Assembly (NCBI GenBank): GCA_030837785.1 | Contig: JAUQYA010000120.1 | Coordinates: 1-64,000 of the forward strand | DNA: 64,000 nt | From: Albidovulum sp. | Lineage (GTDB): Bacteria > Pseudomonadota > Alphaproteobacteria > Rhodobacterales > Rhodobacteraceae | Direction: 5' to 3' | Part shown: in pieces, positions 25,061 to 33,401 of the stretch | How positions within the stretch are numbered: position 1 is the stretch's first letter | Layout of the letters: every line of letters starts with the position of its first letter | Program-made: the position numbers and the translations under genes | Notes under the pieces: model-generated | Told to the model about the DNA's origin: nothing | Databases searched by the model: none | What the model saw: only the letters and a program-made list of their open reading frames with translations

Positions 25061-26716
25061 TTACCTCTGTTCGGTCTGCCAAGACGGATGCACCCAGAAG
25101 GGCGCGGGATCGGGGGCCAGGGCCTTGCCGAGGATCAGGTCCGCCGCCCGCTCTCCGATCATCATGCAGGTCGCGTTGGTATTGGCCGACACCACCTGCG
25201 GCATCACCGAGGCATCGGCAACGCGCAGGCCTTCGATCCCGTGGACCCGCAGGTCCGGTCCGACCACCGTCAGAGGATCACTGGCCGAACCCATCCTTGC
25301 GGTGCAGGAGACATGGTAGGCCGTCGTCACACGCGAGCGAATCCAGTCTTCCAGGCTGGACTCGCTGGAGGCCGCCTCGCCGGGTTCCAGCTCAATCCCG
25401 CGATAGCGGGCGAAGGGGGCGGCGTCGACCAATTCGCGGGTCAGCCGGATCGCCTCCTTGAAGGTCGCCATGTCGGCGGGATCCGACAGGTAGTTGAACC
25501 GAAGGATGGGCGCGGCTTTGGGGTCGGCCGAGTGCAGGGACAGCGTGCCCCGCGTGGGCGAGTCCTGGATCGTCATGTGGATCTGGAACGCCTCTTGCGG
25601 ATAGGGCGCATAGGTCTTGTGGTCGAGCGCAAGCGGGAAGAATTCCAGCTTCAGGTTGGGCTGGCTCAGCCCCGCCCGGGTGCGGATATAGGCCGCGACC
25701 TCGAACTGATTCGAGGCGGCGATGCCGGTATGGCGCAGGAACCATTCCAGCCCGACCAAGGCCTTGCGCGGCCAGAGCGCGGCGCGGCGCAGGGTGACCG
25801 CCTCGCGGCAGGCGAACTGGATGGCGAGGTCGGGATGGTCCTGCAGGTTCTGCCCGACGCCCGGCAGATCGGCCACCACCGGCAGGCCAAGGGCGGAAAG
25901 CTGCGGCCCCGGCCCGATGCCCGACAGCATCAGAAGCTGCGGCGAGCCGATGCCTCCCGCCGCCAGCACGACCTCGCGCGCCCTGACCTCCTGCGGCTGG
26001 CCGTTCACCGAATAGCGCAGGCCCGTGGCGCGGCGGCCCTCGGTGAGGATCCCTTCGGCCAGTGCCCCGGTCACGATGGTCAGGTTGGCCCGCCGCCGCA
26101 CCTCGGGCGTCAGCCAGGCGAAGGCGCTGGCGTTGCGCTGGCCGTTCACGATCGACTGTTCGGAAATACCGAAGCCCTCGTGCTGTGCGCCGTTCAGATC
26201 GTCCGACATCGGGTAGCCAAGCGCCCTGCCCGCCTCGAGGAAGGCGCGGTTCAGGGGGTTGCGGGCGTCCGGCCGCGTCACGCGCAAGGGGCCCTTGTGT
26301 CCACGATAGCGCGGATCGCCCCAGGGCGCGGCCTCCATCCGGCGGAAGTAGGGCAGCACATCCGCATAACCCCATCCCGTGCAACCGAAACGGTCGCGCC
26401 AGGCCTCGAAATCCTGCGGATTGGGGCGGGTATAGACCATGCCGTTGATCGCGGAGGACCCGCCCAGCACCCTTCCCCGCGGCTGCGGCACGGCCCGCCC
26501 GAGGCCCGCTTCATGCTCTGAGGTGTAGGCCCAGTTGTAGGCGGTTCCGTTCAACAACCGGTCGACCGCCAGCGGCATGCGGATGCGCCAGTCGCGGCTG
26601 TCCGGCCCCGCCTCGACCAAGAGGACGCGGGTCCACCCGTCCTCGGACAGCCGCGCGGCCAGCGGGCAGCCTGCCGAGCCGCCGCCCACCACGATCACAT
26701 CGTATTCCTCGGTCAT
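25061..26716 (-). CDS. GMC family oxidoreductase (choline dehydrogenase-like), copy 1
   Basis: A 551-residue GMC flavoprotein. It has the N-terminal FAD motif VIVVGGGSAGCPLAARLSEDG, GMC signature 1 GRVLGGSSAINGMVYTR, signature 2 in AGGIGSPQLLMLSGIGPG, and the C-terminal catalytic His/Asn region YHVSCTARMG ... VSANTNATCMM. It oxidises a primary or secondary alcohol, often of a choline-like compound. Start set at 26716 (GGAGAG upstream). Preceded by the ABC binding protein gene 47 bp upstream. A copy of its first ~26 codons and leader lies at 29781-29859. Confidence 0.9.
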   Translation of the reverse strand: MTEEYDVIVVGGGSAGCPLAARLSEDGWTRVLLVEAGPDSRDWRIRMPLAVDRLLNGTAYNWAYTSEHEAGLGRAVPQPRGRVLGGSSAINGMVYTRPNPQDFEAWRDRFGCTGWGYADVLPYFRRMEAAPWGDPRYRGHKGPLRVTRPDARNPLNRAFLEAGRALGYPMSDDLNGAQHEGFGISEQSIVNGQRNASAFAWLTPEVRRRANLTIVTGALAEGILTEGRRATGLRYSVNGQPQEVRAREVVLAAGGIGSPQLLMLSGIGPGPQLSALGLPVVADLPGVGQNLQDHPDLAIQFACREAVTLRRAALWPRKALVGLEWFLRHTGIAASNQFEVAAYIRTRAGLSQPNLKLEFFPLALDHKTYAPYPQEAFQIHMTIQDSPTRGTLSLHSADPKAAPILRFNYLSDPADMATFKEAIRLTRELVDAAPFARYRGIELEPGEAASSESSLEDWIRSRVTTAYHVSCTARMGSASDPLTVVGPDLRVHGIEGLRVADASVMPQVVSANTNATCMMIGERAADLILGKALAPDPAPFWVHPSWQTEQR

Positions 26717-26763
26717 GGCGCTCTCCACCGACTGGTTCTTTCACAACCTGTAGCGTATGCCAG

Positions 26764-27594
26764 TCATTCCTGAGGGATCAGGTCGTCAGAAAGCTCATTC
26801 TTGGCGAGCATTTCTTTGAGGGTGCCGTCCGCTCGGATCACCTCGATTTCGGCATTCAGCGCGGCCGTCAGCTCCGGGTTGTCCTTCGTATGGACGATGT
26901 TGGTCGCGCCCTCCTGCCCGAAGCGCGGCACGGCATCGACTTTCTCCGCCGCGATGGAAGCAAGGCCGGGAGCCGGGAACTGCGACACCCGGTACTGTCC
27001 GTTGATCCCGCCCAGGACGAGAATGTCGAGACGCTTCGCCCGCACATCCGCAAAGCCGGCGTCGGGGGAGTCGTAGAGCTTGATGGTGGCGCCGTTAGCC
27101 TCACCCCAAGCCTGCAGATCGTTCACGAAGTCGTAGCCGATGACGGTTCCGATCGTCTTGCCGGCATAAGCCTCAAGCTCCGCCTTCGGATCGAAGCCGA
27201 TAAAGACGGACGGGTTGGTCAACAACGACCTGGTCTGCCCGACGATCTCGCCACGCTTCTCGTTCGGCGTCCAGCCGCCGCCGCCCACATCGCCCTGCCC
27301 GTTTCGGATCGCCTCGATGACGCTGCCGGCGGGAAGGAGGGTGACTTCGATCGTCAGGCAGTTGTCCTTCGCGAAACGCTTGAAGAACTCACCCTCGAAA
27401 CCGCCGAGTTCGTCGCCCTTGTAGGTGAAGAAGGGCGGAAAGTCCGGAGCGACGACCTTGAGCGTGCCAGCTTCGATTGTCTTGAACTGTGAAGCCGGGG
27501 TGCAATCCTGCGCCGAGGCATTCGCGGCCATCCCGAGAAGGGCCGCCCCGGACAGCGCGATGCTCGCGAGGAGCCGGGAGATTCTCGATGTCAT
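26764..27594 (-). CDS. Amino-acid-type ABC transporter substrate-binding protein (SBP family 3)
   Basis: A 276-residue periplasmic binding protein with a Sec signal peptide (hydrophobic LASIALSGAALLGMAA, probable cleavage after ASA). The mature part has TLKVVAPDFPPFFTYKGDELGGFEGEFFKRFA, the family-3 pattern. It is the last of four transporter genes on the minus strand (ATPase 28914, permeases 28261 and 27605), ten bases after the permease. It supplies substrate to the ABC importer in the inner membrane. The ligand is unknown; polar amino acids or opine-like compounds are typical for this family. Confidence 0.9.
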   Translation of the reverse strand: MTSRISRLLASIALSGAALLGMAANASAQDCTPASQFKTIEAGTLKVVAPDFPPFFTYKGDELGGFEGEFFKRFAKDNCLTIEVTLLPAGSVIEAIRNGQGDVGGGGWTPNEKRGEIVGQTRSLLTNPSVFIGFDPKAELEAYAGKTIGTVIGYDFVNDLQAWGEANGATIKLYDSPDAGFADVRAKRLDILVLGGINGQYRVSQFPAPGLASIAAEKVDAVPRFGQEGATNIVHTKDNPELTAALNAEIEVIRADGTLKEMLAKNELSDDLIPQE

Positions 27595-27604
27595 GCTGTT
27601 CTCC

Positions 27605-28264
27605 TTAGTTTCTTTCGACTTTGATGATGGAAGTGTCGTTGCCCGCGCGACGATCGACCAGATGCTGGGCTGTGATGCAGATTGCCGCGTAGAGGACGCC
27701 GGCGAGCGAAAGGACCTCCAGAAAACGGAAGTTCATGCTGGCCACCTGATAGGCACTGCTGGTGAGTTCCGGCACCGAGACCGCGAAAGCGAGCGAGGTG
27801 GCCTGGAAGTAGCTGATGACGTAGCCGAGCACCGGCGGTGTCGTGATGCGTGCGGCCTGGGGAAGGATCACCCGGAAGAACGTCGTGGTTCCACTCAGCC
27901 CGAGCGCCGCGGCTGCCTCCCTCTGTCCCGCGGGCACCGCGAGGAGACCGGCACGGAAGATATCGGCCAGAAATCCGCCAAGGCCTATGCCGAGAGCGAT
28001 GGCTGCCGCCGGCAGCGCATCGAGCACCACATTGAACTGCGGCAAGCCGAAATAGACCACGTAGAGCAAAACCAGCGCCGGTATGCCGCGAGCGATCTCC
28101 ACGACCACCAGGGCGGCCAGATGAAGGATCCTCGACGGGCTCAGGAGCCCAAGCGCGAGGACCATACCGAGCGGAATGCCGATCGCAACGAGGCCGGCCG
28201 TAAGCTGCAGGCTGACGAGGAGGCCGGGGAGCAGCACGCCCATCCATTCGAGAATTTCGTTCAT
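27605..28264 (-). CDS. Amino-acid-type ABC transporter permease
   Basis: A 219-residue HisM/GlnP-type permease starting at the ATG 28262-28264, whose ATGA overlaps the stop of the other permease. It has about five membrane segments and the EAA motif region VPAGQREAAAALGLSGTTTFFRVILPQA. A much longer open frame through this region is a shadow. It pairs with the permease at 28261-28917. Confidence 0.9.
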   Translation of the reverse strand: MNEILEWMGVLLPGLLVSLQLTAGLVAIGIPLGMVLALGLLSPSRILHLAALVVVEIARGIPALVLLYVVYFGLPQFNVVLDALPAAAIALGIGLGGFLADIFRAGLLAVPAGQREAAAALGLSGTTTFFRVILPQAARITTPPVLGYVISYFQATSLAFAVSVPELTSSAYQVASMNFRFLEVLSLAGVLYAAICITAQHLVDRRAGNDTSIIKVERN

Positions 28265-28917
28265 GATGCCATCCCGAACCTGCGCGCCACCCAGGGGGCC
28301 GTGATCCGCCCCGCAATTCCGATGGGAAGGCTGATCGCAAGGTAGATGAGGCCCGCCGCCATGAAGACGTCGAACGGGTCGGGCTCGGTCCGGCTCAGGC
28401 TCAGGGCGGTCTCGGTGACTTCCCTCACGCCTATCACGGACACGAAGGACGTCTCTTTCAGGAGGCCGATGAAGAACGTGATGGCCATCGGCAGGATGGT
28501 GACGAAGGCCTGGGGCGCGATCACCTTGCGGAAGGCCGCGGCGGAGGTGAGGCCGATGGCCTTGCAGGCCTCGAATTGCCCCTTCGGCAAGGCCAGCCAT
28601 CCCGCCCGGTAGATTTCCGCCAGATAGGCCGAGCAGATCAGCGACAGGCCGAAAATCCCCGCCACCATGCTCGGCAGCCGCAACCCGAGTTGGGGCAGAC
28701 CGAAGAAGATAATGAGCAGCCACGTTATCGGCGGCACGCCGCGCACGATGGCGATGAAGCCCTGCGCGACGGCGCGCGCGAGGCGGCTCTCGGAGAGACG
28801 GGCCACCACGACCGGGACCGCCGCAAGTCCGCCGATCGTGAAGCACGCGATCGACAGGAAGATCGTGGTTCCCAGGGCCTGAGCGATGATCAGCGCATAT
28901 CCGAGCAGGTTCGTCAT
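28261..28917 (-). CDS. Amino-acid-type ABC transporter permease
   Basis: A 218-residue HisQ/GlnP-type permease with an N-terminal hydrophobic segment and the EAA loop LPKGQFEACKAIGLTSAAAFRKVIAPQA. It overlaps the ATPase gene upstream by 4 bp (ATGA) and the second permease downstream by 4 bp, so the whole transporter is translationally coupled. Confidence 0.9.
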   Translation of the reverse strand: MTNLLGYALIIAQALGTTIFLSIACFTIGGLAAVPVVVARLSESRLARAVAQGFIAIVRGVPPITWLLIIFFGLPQLGLRLPSMVAGIFGLSLICSAYLAEIYRAGWLALPKGQFEACKAIGLTSAAAFRKVIAPQAFVTILPMAITFFIGLLKETSFVSVIGVREVTETALSLSRTEPDPFDVFMAAGLIYLAISLPIGIAGRITAPWVARRFGMAS

Positions 28918-29687
28918 CGGTCGAACACCAGGCTGAGGAACTTCTGCGTCCTTGGGTGGCTGGGCGACCGGAAGAGCTGTTCGGGCGTTCCGGTTTCGAC
29001 GACCGCGCCGTCCGCCATGAAGAGGACGCGATCGGCAACCTTCTCCGCGAACCGCATCTCGTGCGTGACGATCAGCATCGTCATGCCCGTTTCCGCGAGT
29101 TCACGCATAACCGCCAGAACTTCGGCGCCGAGCTCCGGGTCGAGGGCCGATGTCGGCTCATCGAACAACATGAGTTCAGGATCGAGGGCAAGGGCGCGAG
29201 CGATTGCGATGCGCTGTTGCTGCCCGCCGGAACAAAAGGACGGTTTGGTCGACGCCTTGCTCTCCAGGCCCACCCGGCGAAGCAGTTCCATGCCACGATC
29301 GCGCGCATCCTTCCTGGACCTGCCCATGGCGGAGACTTGCGCCAGCTCGATATTCTCCAGTGCCGTCAGGTGGGGGAACAGATTGAACGACTGAAAGCAC
29401 ATCCCGACCTTGCGCCTCAATGCAAGGAGCTCTTCGCCGGTCGGGCCGCCTTTGCCGGCCCCGATCGACTTGCCGTCGATCAGGATCGTGCCTGAAGATG
29501 GTGCCTGAAGATAGTTGAAGCATCGCAGCAGCGTGCTCTTGCCGGAGCCGCTTGGCCCAATGACCGCGATGACCTCGCCCTTGCCGATCGCAAGATCGAC
29601 CTCCTTGACGACTTGCAAGTCTCCAAAGGCCACCGAAACCTTCCGGGCTTCGGCCAGTGGATGTATTCCATGTTCCGCGCTGCGCAT
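28914..29687 (-). CDS. Amino-acid-type ABC transporter ATP-binding protein (GlnQ-like)
   Basis: A 257-residue ATPase with Walker A GPSGSGKST, the signature CSGGQQQRIAIARALA and Walker B ELMLFDEPTSALDPELG. It is the first gene of the minus-strand transporter operon that continues to 23498. Upstream, instead of a clean promoter, lies a degenerate piece of a GMC gene (29781-29859). Confidence 0.92.
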   Translation of the reverse strand: MRSAEHGIHPLAEARKVSVAFGDLQVVKEVDLAIGKGEVIAVIGPSGSGKSTLLRCFNYLQAPSSGTILIDGKSIGAGKGGPTGEELLALRRKVGMCFQSFNLFPHLTALENIELAQVSAMGRSRKDARDRGMELLRRVGLESKASTKPSFCSGGQQQRIAIARALALDPELMLFDEPTSALDPELGAEVLAVMRELAETGMTMLIVTHEMRFAEKVADRVLFMADGAVVETGTPEQLFRSPSHPRTQKFLSLVFDR

Positions 29688-29780
29688 GCAGCCTCCACTG
29701 GTTCAGGCAGCGTCACAGAGAATCCAACGGGATTTCCCAGCAACTCCCAGACCGGACGTGGTACTAGCCCGGAAGCGCGG

Positions 29781-29859
29781 TACCCTCGGAGAGCCGCGCG
29801 GCCAAGGAGCAGCCCGCCGAGCCGCCGCCCACCACGATGACATCGTCTTCCTCGGCCAC
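29781..29859 (-). pseudogene. Duplicated 5' fragment of a GMC oxidoreductase gene
   Basis: The minus strand from 29859 reads (G)TG, then AEEDDVIVVGGGSAGCSLAA and RLSEG, nearly the same as TEEYDVIVVGGGSAGCPLAA and RLSED at the start of the intact gene at 25061-26716. The similarity continues upstream: TGTAAAAGAACT...AGAGCGC here against TGTGAAAGAACC...AGAGCGC before 26716. It ends within ~80 coding bases and the frame then stops. It is therefore a broken copy of the gene start and leader, on the far side of the ABC transporter genes. Confidence 0.75.
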
Positions 29860-29941
29860 AGCGCTCTATACCGCTTAGTTCTTTTACAGACTGGCTCGTA
29901 CACGAAAAGTTTGCGCCGGTCAATCGCGCGAAGAAAATATC

Positions 29942-29954
29942 GCGTATGGTACGC
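29942..29954. promoter_or_regulatory. Perfect short palindrome upstream of the M20 hydrolase gene
   Basis: GCGTA-TGG-TACGC is a perfect inverted repeat, followed at 29958-29975 by GGAT...ATCC. It lies 47 bp before the M20 gene start in an AT-richer stretch. Possible operator. Confidence 0.35.
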
Positions 29955-30001
29955 AAGGGATTCTCTATGGTATCCTTCGCGCAGCCAGAACGGAGCCCGC
30001 C

Positions 30002-31162
30002 ATGTCCACCCTGCCCGACATCCAGGCGCAAGCCGACACGCTTACCGCGATCCGTCGCGACCTGCACGCCCATCCCGAGATCGGCTTCGAGGAAACCCGC
30101 ACCGCGGGAATCGTCGCCCGCCTCCTGCGCGACTGGGGGGTGGACGAAGTGCATGAAGGCGTGGGCCGGACCGGCGTCGTGGGCGTGATCCACGGCCAGC
30201 CCGGCAACCGCTCCATCGGCCTGCGTGCCGACATGGACGCCCTGCCGATGGAGGAGGCAACCGGCCTGCCCTATGCCTCGACCGTGCCGGGAAAGTTCCA
30301 CGGCTGCGGCCATGACGGCCACACGACGATGCTCCTGGGGGCGGCGCGACATCTGGCCGAGACGCGGAATTTCGCCGGGAAGGCCGTCGTGATCTTCCAG
30401 CCCGCGGAAGAGGGACTGGGCGGCGCGCGGGCGATGCTGGCCGACGGGCTTTTCCAGCGCTTTCCCTGCGACGAGGTCTACGGGATGCACAACAATCCGA
30501 TGGCCGCACCCGGCACGCTGACCATCAAGCCCGGCCCGGCCATGGCGGGGGCAAGCTTTTTCGACATCACGGTGAAGGGCCGCGGCGCCCATGCCGGCCA
30601 GCCGCAGAACGCCCGCGACCCGATCCTGGTGGCCTCGCAACTGGTGCAGGCGCTGCAATCGGTGGTCAGCCGCAATGTCAGGCCGATCGACCCGGTGGTG
30701 CTGTCGGTGACACAGGTCCATTCCGGCTCGGCCTACAATGTCATCCCGGACAAGGCGGTGATCTCGGGCACGGTGCGTTTCTTTTCGGACGCGGCGCGCG
30801 ATCTGATCCATGACCGGATGGCCAAGCTTTGCGCCGGCACCGCCGAGGCCTACGAGGTTGAAGTCGGGCTGGACCTGCGGCCCGTGTTCGACGTGCTGGT
30901 GAACGATCCGGCCCTCTCGCAAGCCTATCTGGAGGCCGCGGCCGATGTGGTGGGCGATGGCGCCCGCCTGACCGAGGAACTCGTCACCGGTAGCGAGGAT
31001 TTCGCCGACATGCTGCGCGCGGTGCCGGGGGCCTATCTGCGCATCGGGCACGCCGGGAACGTGGCACTGCACAACCCCGGCTTCGTCTTCGATGACGACC
31101 TTCTGCCGGTCGGTGCCTCGATCTACGCCCGGATCATCGAACGTCGCCTGGCCGTCAAATGA
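30002..31162 (+). CDS. M20 family amidohydrolase/aminoacylase (hippurate hydrolase-like)
   Basis: A 386-residue M20D-type metallohydrolase. Its metal ligands are visible in GLRADMDALPM (Asp), FHGCGHDGHTTMLLGAA (Cys/His site), FQPAEEGLGG (Glu-Glu) and MHNNP (His), with the C-terminal LHNPGFVFDD. It removes acyl groups from N-acyl amino acids or indole-amide-type conjugates. It is monocistronic, with GGAG before the start and a hairpin just after the stop shared with the convergent binding-protein gene. Confidence 0.9.
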   Translation: MSTLPDIQAQADTLTAIRRDLHAHPEIGFEETRTAGIVARLLRDWGVDEVHEGVGRTGVVGVIHGQPGNRSIGLRADMDALPMEEATGLPYASTVPGKFHGCGHDGHTTMLLGAARHLAETRNFAGKAVVIFQPAEEGLGGARAMLADGLFQRFPCDEVYGMHNNPMAAPGTLTIKPGPAMAGASFFDITVKGRGAHAGQPQNARDPILVASQLVQALQSVVSRNVRPIDPVVLSVTQVHSGSAYNVIPDKAVISGTVRFFSDAARDLIHDRMAKLCAGTAEAYEVEVGLDLRPVFDVLVNDPALSQAYLEAAADVVGDGARLTEELVTGSEDFADMLRAVPGAYLRIGHAGNVALHNPGFVFDDDLLPVGASIYARIIERRLAVK

Positions 31163-31165
31163 AAA

Positions 31166-31187
31166 CGGGGAGGGTTTCCCCTCCCCG
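31166..31187 (-). terminator. Intrinsic terminator between convergent genes
   Basis: CGGGGAGGG and CCCTCCCCG form a perfect 9-bp stem with a 4-base loop. On the minus strand the stem is followed by TTTTC, so it best terminates the binding-protein gene at 31216; it can also act for the M20 gene. Confidence 0.75.
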
Positions 31188-31215
31188 CCTCTGTCCGACA
31201 GGGAGGAATGTACGG

Positions 31216-32313
31216 TCAGAGGGTTCCAGCCTTGAAGTCGTTCCAGAGCGCCAGCCGCTTGTCGAGATTGTTCGGCGGCGCCAGCATCGACATCTTGGCC
31301 CAGAAGCTCGGGTCCTGCTGGTCGATGATGTTGGTCTGCTTCAGAAGCGCTTCGTCCAGCCCCGCCGCCTTGGCCGCATCGGCACCGAGGATGCCGTTGT
31401 TGTGCGAGGTCTTGATGAAGCGCGCCTGCCATTCCGCCGACATGTTGTCGTTGACGAACTGATAGGCCGCGTCCTTGGCCGCCCCGGCCTTGGTCATCAC
31501 GCTGCAGTCGATATAGGCAGGCACACCCTCTTTCGGGAAGGAATACTGGAAGGGCAGGTTCTGGCCCTGCAGCTCGAACACCTGGCTGATGTTCTGGCAA
31601 TGTCCGATCACCGCATCGCCTGCGGCGAAGATCGCGTTGGCGTCGCTGTAGCCCTTGGCAATGGTGCGGACCTGGCCGCGCAGCTTGACCAGAGCCTCGC
31701 GACAAGCGTCGAAGTCAGCGTCGGACAGATTGTAGGGGTCGGCTACCCCTGCCAATGCGCCGATGACCGGGAAGGTCGCGATCACATCGTCGAACAGGAT
31801 GACCTTGCCGGCATAGGCCGGGTCCAGAAGTGCTTGCCAGCTGTCGGTGCCCGAGGTGACGACACGGGTGTCGAACATCATCGGAATGACACCCCAGTTG
31901 TAGGGCAGTCCATAAACGGTGCCGTCAACCGAGGTGTATTTGGCGTAGTCGAGGCCTGAGGCAATGTTTGCGACGTTGGCGACTTTGGACGCGTCGATCG
32001 GTGCGATCAGATCGGCTTCGACGTAACGCTGGAACGAGCCGGTATCAAGATAGAGCAGGTCGGCCGGGATCGAACCAGAACGGACGCCCGAATACATCTC
32101 GTCCGCCGAGCCGATGCGCACGACATTCACCTTGATGCCGGTCTTGTCGGTCCATTCCGCGACCCAAGGATCGTCATGATAGGTCTCCCAGGTGCAGATC
32201 GTGATCTCCTTCGCATCGTCAGCGCGCAGGATCGTGGGGGCCGCCAGCAAGGCACTGGCGGCGGCTGTCCGCGTCAGGAACGAACGGCGGCTGATCGGGT
32301 CGAATCTGGTCAT
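31216..32313 (-). CDS. Polyamine-type ABC transporter substrate-binding protein with Tat signal (PotD/PotF-like), orphan
   Basis: A 365-residue extracellular binding protein of the spermidine/putrescine type (ITICTWETYHDDPWVAEW at the mature N-terminus). The leader has a classical twin-arginine motif SRRSFLTR, a short hydrophobic region and ILRADD as the cleavage area. No permease or ATPase genes adjoin it: it is flanked by the convergent M20 gene and the divergent SDR gene. The fused permease at 41399-43072 and ATPase at 43065-44126 lack a binding-protein gene, so this may be their partner (inference). Confidence 0.87.
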   Translation of the reverse strand: MTRFDPISRRSFLTRTAAASALLAAPTILRADDAKEITICTWETYHDDPWVAEWTDKTGIKVNVVRIGSADEMYSGVRSGSIPADLLYLDTGSFQRYVEADLIAPIDASKVANVANIASGLDYAKYTSVDGTVYGLPYNWGVIPMMFDTRVVTSGTDSWQALLDPAYAGKVILFDDVIATFPVIGALAGVADPYNLSDADFDACREALVKLRGQVRTIAKGYSDANAIFAAGDAVIGHCQNISQVFELQGQNLPFQYSFPKEGVPAYIDCSVMTKAGAAKDAAYQFVNDNMSAEWQARFIKTSHNNGILGADAAKAAGLDEALLKQTNIIDQQDPSFWAKMSMLAPPNNLDKRLALWNDFKAGTL

Positions 32314-32341
32314 TCTGGCCTCCCTGGCTATTGATGCGCGG

Positions 32342-32370
32342 AGGGTACCTTAAGCATACGCATGGGTCAA
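32342..32370 (-). promoter_or_regulatory. Sigma70-type promoter for the orphan binding-protein gene
   Basis: On the minus strand TTGACC (32365-32370) and TACCCT (32342-32347) are spaced by exactly 17 bp, about 30 bp before the start codon at 32313. The spacer contains GCGTATGC, a half-site-like element also seen in other divergent regions. Confidence 0.5.
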
Positions 32371-32492
32371 ATTAAATTCTTGCCGAGATATGCGCTGCAC
32401 CACCTCTCCGAAGTTGCGCGGCCCCCTGAGTACTGCTAACATACCCGCAAGTACGCCGCTGCGGATGCGGATGCTGCAACAGGAGAACTCGC

Positions 32493-33281
32493 ATGTTTGA
32501 CTTTGAGGGCAAGATTGTCGTCATCACCGGCGGCGAAACCGGGATCGGCCGCGCCACGGTGGAGGCCTTCGCCCGCGCAAAGGCCAAGGTGGTTATCGCC
32601 GGCTATCTGGAAGACGAAGGCGCCGATGTGATCGCCGGGCTGGAAAAAGAAGGCCTGACGGCGGAGTTTATCAAAACCGATGTGCAGCAAGAGGCTGTGA
32701 TCAAGGACGTGGTCGGCAAGATCGTCGCCAAGTACGGGCAGATCGACGTGCTAGTCAACAACGCCTCGATCTTCGACGGTTTTGCCGGGATCAACGAGAC
32801 CTCGACGGTGCTGTGGGACAGGGTGCTGAACACCAACCTGAAGGGCACCTACCTGATGAGCCGCGAAGTTCTCGGCCAGGACATGATGGCGCGCAGCAAG
32901 GGCACCATCGTCAATATGGCTTCGGTCGGCGGCATCATCGGCGGGGCGGACGGGCTGGCCTACACGGCCTCGAAATTCGGGGTGATCGGCCTGACCCGGC
33001 AGATGGCCTGCGACCTGACCGGCAAGGGGATCAAGGTCAACGCAGTCTGCCCGGGCATGATCCAGACCGACATGCGCAAGCACTCCTCGCGCATCCTGGG
33101 CGACGATGCGCCCCCCATGCGCGGCGTCGGCGTCAACCCCGAGGCGCTGAAGCGGGTGCCGATGGGCCGCAAGGGCGTGCCGATGGACATCGCCAATGCG
33201 GTGATGTTCGCGGCCTCGGAATATTCCGACTACATCGCCGGCCATTCGCTGGTGGTCGATGCCGGCTGGACGATCCAGTAA
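32493..33281 (+). CDS. Short-chain dehydrogenase/reductase (SDR)
   Basis: A 262-residue classical SDR. The cofactor motif is TGGETGIG (residues 12-19), the NNAS motif is at 89-92, and the catalytic Ser144, Tyr157 and Lys161 (YTASK) are all present; the C-terminal VPMGRKGVPMDIANAVMFAASEYSDYIAG is typical. It uses NAD(P)H to interconvert an alcohol and ketone. An AGGAG site lies 9 bp before the ATG. Single transcription unit ended by a strong terminator, next to the unrecognised protein and the GarR/GarL-like genes. Confidence 0.92.
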   Translation: MFDFEGKIVVITGGETGIGRATVEAFARAKAKVVIAGYLEDEGADVIAGLEKEGLTAEFIKTDVQQEAVIKDVVGKIVAKYGQIDVLVNNASIFDGFAGINETSTVLWDRVLNTNLKGTYLMSREVLGQDMMARSKGTIVNMASVGGIIGGADGLAYTASKFGVIGLTRQMACDLTGKGIKVNAVCPGMIQTDMRKHSSRILGDDAPPMRGVGVNPEALKRVPMGRKGVPMDIANAVMFAASEYSDYIAGHSLVVDAGWTIQ

Positions 33282-33298
33282 ACCCTGATCCATGTCAG

Positions 33299-33329
33299 CC
33301 GGCCCGGAATTCTTCCGGGCCGGTTTTTT
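33299..33329 (+). terminator. Intrinsic terminator after the SDR gene
   Basis: CCGGCCCGGAA and TTCCGGGCCGG form a perfect 11-bp stem with a TTC loop, followed by TTTTTT. It ends the plus-strand SDR transcript. Confidence 0.92.
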
Positions 33330-33352
33330 CATGTCCCGATTCAGCGCAACAA

Positions 33353-33385
33353 AAAACCGGCGTCGGGGAGCGCGACGCCGGTTTT
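33353..33385 (-). terminator. Intrinsic terminator for the minus-strand gene at 33402
   Basis: AAAACCGGCGTCG and CGACGCCGGTTTT form a 13-bp stem around a 7-base loop. Read on the minus strand it runs into a T-run (six consecutive T), 17 bp after the stop of the unrecognised gene. Confidence 0.88.
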
Positions 33386-33401
33386 CCTGTCTGCCGGGAT
33401 C

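Noticed and set aside
24731..26521. A 596-residue plus-strand ORF opposite the GMC gene
   Set aside because: It is the antisense of a well-supported GMC dehydrogenase; its composition (R/G/H rich, no motif) is typical of GC-rich shadow frames.
27605..29038. A 477-residue minus-strand protein over the ABC permeases
   Set aside because: It reads the correct frame only for the last 219 residues; the first part is an out-of-frame shadow of the other permease, which has its own start and EAA loop.
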